Both the position numbers and the translations under genes were made by a program. DNA of 17,249 bases from Pedobacter sp. (GTDB lineage: Bacteria > Bacteroidota > Bacteroidia > Sphingobacteriales > Sphingobacteriaceae), in the NCBI GenBank assembly GCA_030149995.1, contig JASLGV010000283.1, forward strand, positions 1 to 17,249. Direction: 5' to 3'. Below, piece by piece: positions 8,022 to 15,336 of the stretch (position 1 is its first letter; each line of letters begins with the position of its first letter). Under the pieces are notes generated by a model. That model had not been told where the DNA came from, searched no databases, and was given only the letters and a program-made list of their open reading frames with translations.

Positions 8022-9020
8022 ATGGTATCAAAAATAGCAATGATAGGCGGTGGAAGCTGGGCAACCGCCATTGTAAAAATGCTATCAGACAATCAGACAG
8101 AAAAAGAAATTTTCTGGTGGATGCGCAATGCTGAAGCAATTGAACACATTAAAAAGTTCAGACATAATCCCAATTACCTGAGTTCTGTAGAGATTAAATT
8201 AAAGGAAGCACACCTGTCTACAGATATTTTACATATTATACAAGCAGCAGATTATATTATACTCAATGTACCTGCAGCTTTCCTGAAAGAAAGCCTTACA
8301 GATGTTAAGCCTGAAGATTTAAAAGGCAAAAAGATAATATCGGCCATAAAAGGAATTGTGCCAGACGAGAACCAGATTATAGGTGAGTTTTTGCACGATC
8401 AGTTTCAGGTACCTTATGAAGACATTCTTGTTTTAAGCGGCCCTTGCCACGCCGAAGAGGTGGCCCTCGAAAAATTATCGTATCTTACCATTGCCTGTAC
8501 ATCGCTTGATACAGCCGGCACGTTTGCCTCTTTTTTAAACACCAGATATATCAAGACCAATGTTTCTGATGATATATTCGGAACGGAATATGCGGCGGTG
8601 CTGAAAAATATTTACGCGGTGGCCAGTGGCATATGTCATGGCATTGGTTATGGAGATAATTTTCAGGCAGTACTAATCAGTAATGCCATTAGGGAGATTA
8701 AACGTTTTGTAGACGCCGTGCATCCCATAAACCGTGATATTAAAGAGTCTGCTTATCTGGGCGATTTACTCGTAACAGCTTACTCTCAATTTAGCCGGAA
8801 CCGTACTTTTGGTAAAATGATCGGGAAGGGATACAATGTAAAATCGGCACAGCTGGAAATGAATATGATTGCCGAAGGTTATTATGCGGTAAAATGTATC
8901 CACATCAAGAATGAAACGCTTAAGGTAGATATGCCCATCTGCAAAGCTGTATATGCTGTATTATACCAGGGGCGGTCACCGCTGACCGAAATGAAGTGGC
9001 TGGCCGAAAAATTAAATTAA
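8022..9020 (+). CDS. gpsA: NAD(P)-dependent glycerol-3-phosphate dehydrogenase
   Basis: Reduces dihydroxyacetone phosphate to sn-glycerol-3-phosphate, the backbone for phospholipids, in the cytoplasm. The ATG at 8022 gives 332 residues, the usual length. An in-frame TTG at 8001 lies within the hairpin and is rejected. The nucleotide-binding loop is GGGSWA (residues 9-14), close to the usual GAGSWGTA. SAIKG (107-111, catalytic K110) and SGPCHAEEV (139-147) are recognisable variants of the SATKG and SGPSFAxEV motifs. The catalytic Lys is K195 in AAVLKNIYA, and GDLLVTAYSQFSRNRTFG is the substrate-binding signature of the C-terminal helical domain. The variations (SAI for SAT, CHAEE for SFAxE) fit Bacteroidota GpsA proteins as I know them. 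It lies 125 nt downstream of the adaptor gene with a hairpin between, so co-transcription is possible but not shown. Confidence 0.93.
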   Translation: MVSKIAMIGGGSWATAIVKMLSDNQTEKEIFWWMRNAEAIEHIKKFRHNPNYLSSVEIKLKEAHLSTDILHIIQAADYIILNVPAAFLKESLTDVKPEDLKGKKIISAIKGIVPDENQIIGEFLHDQFQVPYEDILVLSGPCHAEEVALEKLSYLTIACTSLDTAGTFASFLNTRYIKTNVSDDIFGTEYAAVLKNIYAVASGICHGIGYGDNFQAVLISNAIREIKRFVDAVHPINRDIKESAYLGDLLVTAYSQFSRNRTFGKMIGKGYNVKSAQLEMNMIAEGYYAVKCIHIKNETLKVDMPICKAVYAVLYQGRSPLTEMKWLAEKLN

Positions 9021-9134
9021 GTTTCTTAAAATCAAGTTAAAGACTTACCGGCCTATTGTAAAATAAAAGTTACTTGCTGAAAAACAAAAACATAAACTGC
9101 TTGTTTATTTTCTAAATTCAAATTAACAAGTATC

Positions 9135-9467
9135 ATGAAAAAAAGGTATGTAATTGGCTTATTAACAATAGCCTTCGGATTCGGTGTAGCCTTAAATGGC
9201 TTTGCACAATCTAAAGTGGAGAAAACTTTAGATAAAACAGGTAAATCAATTGAAAAGGGGGCTAAGACAGTAGGAAACAAGACCGCTGAAGTAGCTGTAA
9301 AGGGAACTTCAAAGGTTGCGGATAAGGTTTGGGAAGGCAAGGTTGCCCCGGATGGTTCTGATGTTTACATAAACGGTAAGAACCGCAAGTATTATGTAAA
9401 TAAAAAAGGCGCAAAGGTTTATTTGAAAGACAGTCAGATTAAAAACAAGCCAGCAGAGAAAAAATAA
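9135..9467 (+). CDS. Small exported Lys-rich helical protein with PBCV-adaptor-like tail
   Basis: A 110-residue protein I cannot assign to a function. Residues 1-24 form a clear signal peptide (MKKR, a hydrophobic core, then GFA-Q cleavage), so it is periplasmic or outer. Residues 26-68 are rich in K, T, G, A, V and E with a loose 11-residue rhythm (KTLDKTGKSIE, KGAKTVGNKTA, EVAVKGTSKVA). This suggests an amphipathic helix like that of LEA-type stress proteins. Residues 76-98 (SDVYINGKNRKYY then VNKKGAKVYLK) resemble the short PBCV-specific basic adaptor domain, whose core is a G..YY.N..G.KVYL pattern. There is no lipobox. The ATG at 9135 lies in an A-rich context and the gene ends in a strong hairpin. 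It appears monocistronic. The coding call is strong because of the signal peptide and terminator; both domain resemblances are from memory and tentative. Confidence 0.85.
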   Translation: MKKRYVIGLLTIAFGFGVALNGFAQSKVEKTLDKTGKSIEKGAKTVGNKTAEVAVKGTSKVADKVWEGKVAPDGSDVYINGKNRKYYVNKKGAKVYLKDSQIKNKPAEKK

Positions 9468-9472
9468 TAAGA

Positions 9473-9503
9473 AAGCCCGTTTAAACTCAGTTTAAACGGG
9501 CTT
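9473..9503. terminator. Bidirectional terminator between the small exported protein gene and rimO
   Basis: Arms 9473-9487 (AAGCCCGTTTAAACT) and 9489-9503 are perfectly complementary over 15 bp. In practice the innermost pairs open to form the loop. T-rich sequence follows on both sides: ATATTTTAAG on plus, and CTTATTATTTTTTC on minus. It serves the convergent ends of the small gene (stop at 9467) and rimO (stop at 9526). Confidence 0.9.
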
Positions 9504-9525
9504 ATATTTTAAGCAATACACGTGT

Positions 9526-10857
9526 TTATACAATGTGTCCGTAAAGATCGAAATCTTCTGCACGGTCTATTTTTACCTGTACAAAACTACCATTAGCAGC
9601 ATAACCCTTTGTGGCATCAATTAATACCTCATTATCAACCTCTGGCGAATCAAATTCAGTACGCCCAACAAAGAAATCTCCTTCTTTTTTATCAACCAAT
9701 ACTTTAAAGGTTTTATCCACCTTTTCCTGGTTAATATCAAAAGAAATACCTTGCTGAATTTCCATAATATCTTCTACCCGTTGTTGTTTTACTTCTTCCG
9801 GAACATCGTCTACTAAGGTATGCGCATGGGTTTTTTCTTCGTGTGAATACGTAAAGCAGCACAGACGATCGAATTTGGTTTCAGCAACCCATTCCTTCAT
9901 TTCTTCAAAATCGCGTTCTGTTTCGCCCGGATAACCACATATTAAGGTGGTACGCATGGCAATATTCGGAACTTTATCTCTAATCTGATTAACGAGATCG
10001 ATGGTTTTTTGCTTGGTTGTGCCTCTGCGCATTGATTTCAGCATGTTATCTGTGATATGCTGTAAAGGCATATCCAGGTATTTACAGATGTTATCGCGTT
10101 CGTTCATAACATCCAGGATTTCCATTGGGAAACCTGAAGGGTAGGCATATTGTAAACGGATCCACTCAATACCGGGAACATCAGATAAGCGACGCATCAG
10201 TTCGTCCAGCTTCCGGGTTCCATACAGATCCAAGCCATAATACGTTAAATCCTGTGCAATAAGGATGAGTTCTTTTGTGCCGTTTTTTGCCAGAATTTTA
10301 GCTTCGTTTACGAGCTCTTCCATGGGTTTGCTTAAGTGCTTTCCGCGCATTAAAGGAATGGCACAGAAGGAGCATGGACGGTTACAGCCCTCGGCTATTT
10401 TAAAGTAGGCGAAATGCGAAGGAGTGGTTAGCAAGCGCTCACCAATAAGCTCATGTTTGTAGTTAGCGCCCAGCTCATGCAATATATTCTGCAAATCGTT
10501 GGTGCCAAAAAAGGCATCTACATTGGTTATTTCCGATTCAAGCTCTGGTTTATACCGTTCAGAAAGGCAGCCGGTTACCACAACTTTTCCTATTTTTCCG
10601 GCTTCTTTTAATTCACTGAACTGTAAAATGGTATCTATTGATTCTTGCTTCGCATTGTCAATAAATCCGCAGGTATTGATAACCACAATGTCGTCTTTAC
10701 CCATTTTATCAGATTCGTGTGCAACATTCAGGTTATTGCCACGCAACTGGCCCATTAATACTTCCGAATCGTATATGTTTTTTGAGCAACCTAAGGTAAT
10801 TACATTGATTTTAGGCTGTTTAACTGCACTTTTATTTCTTACTACTTTCGTATTCAT
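9526..10857 (-). CDS. rimO: Ribosomal protein uS12 methylthiotransferase RimO
   Basis: Radical-SAM enzyme that adds a methylthio group to the conserved aspartate of ribosomal protein uS12. The 443 residues contain the N-terminal UPF0004 domain with three cysteines for one [4Fe-4S] cluster (C24 in TLGCSKN, C63 in NTCGF, C97 in TGCLSERY). The radical-SAM motif CNRPCSFC (C158, C162, C165) binds the second cluster. The C-terminal TRAM domain covers about residues 380-443. The sequence TLGCSKNIYDSE and the short TRAM domain fit RimO better than the tRNA enzyme MiaB. It is the last gene of the leftward cluster and begins 20 nt after the ftsY stop, so the two are very likely co-transcribed. Association of RimO with ribosomal-protein genes makes functional sense. 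Confidence 0.95.
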   Translation of the reverse strand: MNTKVVRNKSAVKQPKINVITLGCSKNIYDSEVLMGQLRGNNLNVAHESDKMGKDDIVVINTCGFIDNAKQESIDTILQFSELKEAGKIGKVVVTGCLSERYKPELESEITNVDAFFGTNDLQNILHELGANYKHELIGERLLTTPSHFAYFKIAEGCNRPCSFCAIPLMRGKHLSKPMEELVNEAKILAKNGTKELILIAQDLTYYGLDLYGTRKLDELMRRLSDVPGIEWIRLQYAYPSGFPMEILDVMNERDNICKYLDMPLQHITDNMLKSMRRGTTKQKTIDLVNQIRDKVPNIAMRTTLICGYPGETERDFEEMKEWVAETKFDRLCCFTYSHEEKTHAHTLVDDVPEEVKQQRVEDIMEIQQGISFDINQEKVDKTFKVLVDKKEGDFFVGRTEFDSPEVDNEVLIDATKGYAANGSFVQVKIDRAEDFDLYGHIV

Positions 10858-10877
10858 CTTTACACTTAATCATTCAA

Positions 10878-11840
10878 CTAATTGAATAAACTATTTACAA
10901 ACTCTTTTTTATCAAAAAGCTGTAAATCATTTATTTTTTCACCCACACCAATATATTTAACCGGAATTTTAAACTGATCGGAAATTCCAATTACAACACC
11001 ACCTTTGGCTGTCCCGTCTAATTTTGTAATGGCCAGGGCATTTACATCGGTTGCTTCAGTAAATTGTTTGCATTGCTCAAAAGCATTCTGACCAGTTGAA
11101 GCATCCAGAACGAGCAGGATCTCATGTGGCGCACCCGGAACAACTTTTTGCATAACCTGTTTAATTTTTCCAAGTTCGTTCATCAGACCGATTTTGTTGT
11201 GCAAGCGACCTGCAGTATCAATAATAACCACATCTTCGCCATTGGCAACGGCCGATTGTAAGGTATCAAAAGCAACAGATGCCGGATCTGAGCCCATCGC
11301 TTGTGCCACTACCCGTACACCAACACGTTCGCCCCAAAGTTTGATCTGGTCTACCGCAGCAGCACGGAAGGTATCGGCTGCACCCAATACAACCTTTAAG
11401 GTGGCTTCTTTCAGTTTATGCGCCAGTTTTCCGATGGTTGTGGTTTTACCAACACCATTAACACCTACAACCATAATTACATACGGTTTGTGGTCGCCGT
11501 ATTCAAATTGCCTAAAATCATTGCTGTTGTTTTCTGAAAGCAGCAGCTGGATTTCATCGCGCAGTAAATAGTTTAGCTCTGAGGTAGACAGGTATTTGTC
11601 TTTGGCTACACGGTCTTCAATACGTTTAATAATTTTCAGGGTAGTGGTTACACCTACATCAGAAGTAACCAGTACTTCTTCCAGGTTGTCCAATACTTCA
11701 TCATCAACAGTAGATTTTCCTGCAACAGCTTTGGTTATTTTGTTGAAAAAGCCGTCTTTGGTTTTCTCTAACCCTTTATCTAAAGCTTCCTTTGATTCGG
11801 GAGCAGTTTCTTTCTTTTTGAAAAAATCGAATAAGCCCAT
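10878..11840 (-). CDS. ftsY: Signal recognition particle receptor FtsY
   Basis: SRP GTPase that receives ribosome-nascent-chain-SRP complexes at the inner membrane and hands them to the translocon. At 320 residues it has only a short charged N-terminus (MGLFDFFKKKE, about 30 residues) instead of the long acidic A domain of E. coli FtsY. The N domain (about 30-115) is followed by the G domain with P-loop GVNGVGKTT (126-134), the insertion-box region with DTFRAAAVDQ (156-165), DTAGR (208-212), TKLDG (272-276) and the closing GVGEKINDLQLFD. All GTPase motifs are intact. The short N-terminus with a Phe-rich amphipathic start probably gives direct membrane contact. It starts 18 nt after the U-tract of an apparent terminator and is followed after 20 nt by rimO. 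Confidence 0.96.
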   Translation of the reverse strand: MGLFDFFKKKETAPESKEALDKGLEKTKDGFFNKITKAVAGKSTVDDEVLDNLEEVLVTSDVGVTTTLKIIKRIEDRVAKDKYLSTSELNYLLRDEIQLLLSENNSNDFRQFEYGDHKPYVIMVVGVNGVGKTTTIGKLAHKLKEATLKVVLGAADTFRAAAVDQIKLWGERVGVRVVAQAMGSDPASVAFDTLQSAVANGEDVVIIDTAGRLHNKIGLMNELGKIKQVMQKVVPGAPHEILLVLDASTGQNAFEQCKQFTEATDVNALAITKLDGTAKGGVVIGISDQFKIPVKYIGVGEKINDLQLFDKKEFVNSLFN

Positions 11841-11858
11841 ATCTAATTTTTATATAAC

Positions 11859-11893
11859 AAAAAAAGCCCTTCCGGATAAAACGGAACGGCCCT
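11859..11893 (-). terminator. Possible intrinsic terminator or attenuator between DUF4295 and ftsY
   Basis: Read leftward, an imperfect hairpin (AAGGGCCGTTCCG, loop TTTTAT, CCGGAAGGGCTT) is followed by seven T residues (complement of 11859-11865). The core pairs TTCCG with CGGAA, the outer pairs AAG with CTT, and a mismatched interior separates them. It lies 31 nt after the DUF4295 stop and only 18 nt before the ftsY ATG. There is no room for a promoter between, so it probably attenuates rather than fully stops transcription. Confidence 0.55.
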
Positions 11894-11923
11894 TAATATT
11901 TTCAATATTAAAAAATATTAACC

Positions 11924-12079
11924 TTATTTAGATGCAATAGCATCTTTAACGTGGTCGTTATGTACGATTAATTCTTTGAATGAATAAGCACCAGTTTTAG
12001 GCGACTTAACCATTGTAATTACTTTCGAGTACTCTTTACCAGTTCCTGTTTTAAGGGTTGCAACTACTTTCTTAGCCAT
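11924..12079 (-). CDS. DUF4295 family ribosome-associated protein (51 aa)
   Basis: A small gene between rpmG and ftsY. I translated it by hand from ATG at 12077-12079 to TAA at 11924-11926: 51 residues beginning MAKKVVATLKTGTGKEYSKV and ending HNDHVKDAIASK. It is basic, and its length, MAKK start and position after rpmG are those of the DUF4295 family, known only in Bacteroidota. From memory, this family was assigned to the large ribosomal subunit in the Flavobacterium johnsoniae ribosome structure (named bL38), but I cannot confirm that here. The start lies 84 nt beyond the rpmG stop, in a leader with repeated ATTGAAT/ATTCAAT motifs. At this size it falls below common 60-residue gene-finding cutoffs. 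The family call is based on sequence style and synteny. Confidence 0.88.
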   Translation of the reverse strand: MAKKVVATLKTGTGKEYSKVITMVKSPKTGAYSFKELIVHNDHVKDAIASK

Positions 12080-12163
12080 GTTTTTAAAATTTTAATGATT
12101 GAATTAATGGATGTTTAGAATGAGAGAATATACAATTCAATCCTTCAATCAACGATCATTCAA
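12080..12163 (-). promoter_or_regulatory. DUF4295 leader with repeated ATTGAAT motifs and possible hairpin
   Basis: Within 84 nt between rpmG and the DUF4295 gene, GATTGAATT (12097-12105) is the exact reverse complement of AATTCAATC (12134-12142), giving a possible 9-bp stem with a 28-nt loop. Further copies of TTCAAT lie at 12145-12149 and 12159-12164. Read leftward, three ATTGAA copies could compete for one partner just upstream of the ATG. This could be a ribosomal-protein leader structure, but the sequence is AT-rich and chance is possible. Confidence 0.35.
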
Positions 12164-12346
12164 TTATTTTATCTCTTTATGTACAGTTACTTTTCTCAAC
12201 ACTGGATTGAATTTTTTCAACTCCAGTCTTTCTGTTGTATTTTTACGGTTTTTGGTAGAAATGTATCTAGACATACCTGGCATGCCACTTTCTTTGTGCT
12301 CAGTACATTCTAAAATAACCTGAACTCTGTTACCTTTTTTTGCCAT
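12164..12346 (-). CDS. rpmG: Large ribosomal subunit protein bL33
   Basis: Structural protein of the 50S subunit near the E site. The 60 residues ([18 protein letters not shown]..., ..[22 protein letters not shown]..) are a complete bL33. It has a single Cys (C14) and lacks the two CxxC zinc pairs, so it is the zinc-independent (C-minus) form. It follows rpmB after 44 nt; that gap contains a small hairpin (AACTGTT / AACAGTT, 12363-12382) without a U-tract. The pairing rpmB-rpmG is widely conserved in bacteria. Confidence 0.97.
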   Translation of the reverse strand: MAKKGNRVQVILECTEHKESGMPGMSRYISTKNRKNTTERLELKKFNPVLRKVTVHKEIK

Positions 12347-12390
12347 TTTATTATAAATTATAAACTGTTAATCTCAACAGTTAATGTTTT

Positions 12391-12624
12391 TTACAAAAAT
12401 CCTTTTTTTACGAAACGATTAATTGCTTCGCTAATACCCACTTTGTTGATGGTTTTAATCGCTGAAGTAGAAACTTTCAACGTAATCCAACGGTCTTCTT
12501 CAGGGATATAAAATTTCTGAAGTTTTAAATTAGGATAAAACTTGCGCTTAGTTTTAACGTTCGAGTGAGAAACGTTATGACCTTTCATCGCAATCTTTCC
12601 GGTTAAATCACAAACTCTTGACAT
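12391..12624 (-). CDS. rpmB: Large ribosomal subunit protein bL28
   Basis: Structural protein of the 50S subunit. The 77 residues start [21 protein letters not shown], the standard bL28 opening (C-D/Q-x-TGK...GNxVSHS), followed by [11 protein letters not shown] and the C-terminal [16 protein letters not shown]. It has one Cys (C5) and no zinc-binding CxxC pairs, again the C-minus form, matching the bL33 downstream. It is the first gene of the leftward cluster rpmB-rpmG-DUF4295-ftsY-rimO, with a recognisable promoter at 12675-12705. Confidence 0.97.
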   Translation of the reverse strand: MSRVCDLTGKIAMKGHNVSHSNVKTKRKFYPNLKLQKFYIPEEDRWITLKVSTSAIKTINKVGISEAINRFVKKGFL

Positions 12625-12674
12625 GACTTTAAATATAGTTGTTAATATCGTCGCTTAATTTTTTTAAGAGTGTG

Positions 12675-12705
12675 CAAATATCTGAATAATAATTGTAAAA
12701 GACAA
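12675..12705 (-). promoter_or_regulatory. Bacteroidota-type promoter of the rpmB cluster
   Basis: Read leftward, TTG (complement of 12703-12705) and GATATTTG (complement of 12675-12682) are separated by 20 nt. This matches TTG / TAnnTTTG except for the first base of the second box. Transcription would start near 12669, leaving about 45 nt of leader before rpmB. No other promoter-like pair of this quality was seen before ftsY or rimO. Confidence 0.5.
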
Positions 12706-12716
12706 TAGTTCTGCAA

Positions 12717-13208
12717 TTATTTTTTGAAATTTATATCAATATCCCACCGCCCGGCTTCTTTAAGTTCAAATTGTACAAACTCTTTGCCTGCATGCATAAT
12801 TAAATTTAATGGGAAGCTTACGTTTGTAAGGGTATATAGATTTTTAGTATCAGATTTTTTGATCACCTTGATATCTTGGTAACCACCTTTTATTTGCTGA
12901 ATGTTATCAAAAAGCGGACCGGAATTGTTTTGATCTCCTTTGGAGAAATTGTTCGAGAGACCAATGGCTGTTCTGTTGCTATTTGAATTATCATCACCGG
13001 CACTTCCAATGATAATATAAATTGTATTTCCTGCCTTCTTACTCTTTTTAAATTTAACCGATTCGATGCTCTCTGATTTTTTAATCAGTGTGTATTCTGT
13101 TTGAGTTGAATCTATAAGGATATGGGAGCTGATTTTCGCTGAAGCGTCCTTTTGGCTTGCTGTAATCCAAACGAATAAGACGATCGCGAGTATTTTTTTG
13201 ATCTTCAT
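12717..13208 (-). CDS. Exported protein of unknown function
   Basis: A 163-residue protein that I do not recognise. The N-terminus (MKIKK, then AIVLFVWITAS and a probable cleavage near ASA-K, residue 24) is a signal peptide without a lipobox Cys, so the product is periplasmic or surface-exposed. The mature part is polar and rich in K, S, N and I. Residues 60-72 (NTIYIIIGSAGDD) start a stretch that becomes Asn/Ser-rich, and the last third (TLTNVSFPLNLIMHAGKEFVQFELKEAGRWDIDINF) looks like beta strands. It has no Cys in the mature part and no repeat or enzyme motif. The rpmB promoter lies between it and rpmB (92-nt gap), so it is probably a separate unit. The signal peptide and clean ATG support a real gene. 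Confidence 0.8.
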   Translation of the reverse strand: MKIKKILAIVLFVWITASQKDASAKISSHILIDSTQTEYTLIKKSESIESVKFKKSKKAGNTIYIIIGSAGDDNSNSNRTAIGLSNNFSKGDQNNSGPLFDNIQQIKGGYQDIKVIKKSDTKNLYTLTNVSFPLNLIMHAGKEFVQFELKEAGRWDIDINFKK

Positions 13209-13328
13209 AAATCAAATATAATTAAAAATATACAATATGTAAGAGTAATTATTTTAATTCAATTTCATAAACCATCTAAGTAATAATTATTTAAATTAGC
13301 AGCTACAAAACATATTTTTATACGAGCA

Positions 13329-15230
13329 ATGCAAATTACCTCCTTTAAACAGTACGAAGAAGACTATAAAAAAAGCATCGAAAGTCCGGAGCAATTCTGG
13401 GGTGAGGTGGCACAGAATTTCCAGTGGCGTAAACCCTGGTTTAAGGTCCTTTCCTGGAATTTTACCGAACCCAATATCAAGTGGTTTGAAGGTGCCAAGC
13501 TTAATATAACAGAAAACTGCCTGGACCGGCATCTGGCTAAAAATGGCGATAAAGCTGCCATTATTTGGGAACCGAATAATCCGGAAGAGGAGAGCGTAAC
13601 CCTTACGTATAAAATGCTGCACGAAAGGGTCTGCCGCTTTGCCAATGTGTTAAAAAGAAATGGGGCTAAAAAAGGTGATCGGGTTTGTATATATATGCCA
13701 ATGGTACCTGAATTGGCCATTGCAGTATTGGCCTGTGCCCGCATTGGTGCCGTACATTCGGTTGTTTTTGGTGGTTTTTCGGCTAAGTCAATTGCCGATC
13801 GTATTAACGATGCAGCTTGTAAGCTGGTTATAACAGCCGATGGCGCTTATCGTGGAAACAAGCAAATCCCTTTAAAAGATGTGATCGATGATGCGTTGAT
13901 CGGCTGTCCAACGGTAGAGAAATGCATTGTTTTAACACATGTACGTACACCAGTTTCCATGCTGAAAGGACGTGATGTATGGTGGGAAGATGAGGTGAAA
14001 CACGTGAATGATGTTTGTGAGGCCGAAGAAATGGATGCCGAAGATTTGCTCTTTATTCTCTACACTTCGGGTTCAACCGGTAAACCAAAAGGCGTGGTAC
14101 ATACCTGTGCCGGTTACATGGTTTTTGCCGGATACACCTTTTCAAATGTATTTAATTATCAGCCGGATGATATATACTTCTGTACCGCCGATATCGGGTG
14201 GATTACCGGGCATTCTTACATCGTTTACGGCCCTCTTTCACAAGGAGCTACCTCCGTTTTGTTTGAAGGAATTCCAACATACCCAACTCCATCGAGATTT
14301 TGGGATATTGTAGAAAAACATAAAGTAAATACCCTCTATACTGCGCCAACGGCCATACGCTCTTTAATGGGCTTTGGCGAGGATCCGCTGAATGGTAAGG
14401 ATTTAAGTACCATCCGGGTTTTAGGCTCTGTAGGCGAGCCGATCAACGAAGAAGCCTGGCACTGGTTTGACGAAAAAATAGGCAAGAGCAAAGCACCAAT
14501 TGTCGATACCTGGTGGCAAACGGAAACTGGTGGAATCATGATTTCGCCTATTGCCACCGTAACTCCTACCAAGCCTGGTTATGCAACATTGCCTTTGCCG
14601 GGGATCCAACCGATACTGGTAGATGAAAACGGTCAGGAGATTGTGGGCAATGGGGTAAACGGAAATTTATGTATCAAATTTCCTTGGCCGGGCATGTTAA
14701 GGACCACTTACGGCGATCACGAGCGCTGTAAGCAAACTTACTTTTCTACATACGAAAATCTCTACTTTACAGGCGATGGTTGCTTAAGAGACGAGGATGG
14801 TTATTACCGCATTACCGGTCGTGTAGACGATGTACTAAATGTTTCCGGTCACCGAATTGGCACGGCCGAAGTTGAAAATGCCATTAACATGCATGCAGGG
14901 GTAGTAGAAAGTGCCGTAGTTGGTTTTCCTCACGACGTAAAGGGGCAGGGGATTTTTGCTTTTGTTATTTATCCGGAAATGCACGGCGATGTAGACCTGA
15001 CCCGGAAAGATATATTACAAACCGTTACACGCGTGATAGGGGCCATTGCCAAGCCAGATAAGATTTTGTTTGTATCTGGGTTACCCAAAACGAGATCCGG
15101 TAAAATTATGAGGCGTATTCTGCGTAAAATTGCAGAGGGTGATACTTCCAACCTCGGCGATACCAGTACGCTGCTCGATCCGGGTGTAGTGGAAGAAATT
15201 ATCGAAAGTGCTAAGACAGTAAATCAATAA
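13329..15230 (+). CDS. acs: Acetyl-CoA synthetase (AMP-forming)
   Basis: Activates acetate to acetyl-CoA via acetyl-AMP, letting the cell use acetate through the TCA cycle. At 633 residues it has the normal Acs length and opens with the ACS N-terminal domain (FKQYEEDYKKSIESPEQFW). The adenylate-forming signature is YTSGSTGKPKGVVHT (245-259). WWQTETGG (395-402) forms part of the acetate pocket, and TGDGCLRDEDGYYRITGRVDDVLNVSGHRIGT (481-512) carries the hinge and nucleotide contacts. The C-terminal PKTRSGKIMRR contains K592, the lysine that is reversibly acetylated in characterised Acs enzymes. The ATG at 13329 is the first good start. I see only weak promoter-like sequence in the AT-rich 120 nt upstream. 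It ends in a hairpin and stands alone, divergent from the exported-protein gene. Confidence 0.97.
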   Translation: MQITSFKQYEEDYKKSIESPEQFWGEVAQNFQWRKPWFKVLSWNFTEPNIKWFEGAKLNITENCLDRHLAKNGDKAAIIWEPNNPEEESVTLTYKMLHERVCRFANVLKRNGAKKGDRVCIYMPMVPELAIAVLACARIGAVHSVVFGGFSAKSIADRINDAACKLVITADGAYRGNKQIPLKDVIDDALIGCPTVEKCIVLTHVRTPVSMLKGRDVWWEDEVKHVNDVCEAEEMDAEDLLFILYTSGSTGKPKGVVHTCAGYMVFAGYTFSNVFNYQPDDIYFCTADIGWITGHSYIVYGPLSQGATSVLFEGIPTYPTPSRFWDIVEKHKVNTLYTAPTAIRSLMGFGEDPLNGKDLSTIRVLGSVGEPINEEAWHWFDEKIGKSKAPIVDTWWQTETGGIMISPIATVTPTKPGYATLPLPGIQPILVDENGQEIVGNGVNGNLCIKFPWPGMLRTTYGDHERCKQTYFSTYENLYFTGDGCLRDEDGYYRITGRVDDVLNVSGHRIGTAEVENAINMHAGVVESAVVGFPHDVKGQGIFAFVIYPEMHGDVDLTRKDILQTVTRVIGAIAKPDKILFVSGLPKTRSGKIMRRILRKIAEGDTSNLGDTSTLLDPGVVEEIIESAKTVNQ

Positions 15231-15231
15231 A

Positions 15232-15268
15232 AGAAGAGAGGGCCCAGAAATGGGTCTTCTATTTTTTG
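15232..15268 (+). terminator. Intrinsic terminator after acs
   Basis: CCCA-GAAA-TGGG forms a GAAA tetraloop hairpin (15243-15254), and AGAAGA below it pairs with TCTTCT across a small bulge. An ATTTTTT tract (15261-15267) follows. It starts directly after the acs stop at 15230. Confidence 0.75.
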
Positions 15269-15336
15269 TATGTCGATCTATAAACAATTAGAAAGAAATC
15301 AGTGTTGTAAATAAGTATCCATACCTATGGGAACTT

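Noticed and set aside
14008..14313. Plus-strand open frame of 101 codons inside acs
   Set aside because: It overlaps conserved acs codons in another frame and looks like a frame shadow.
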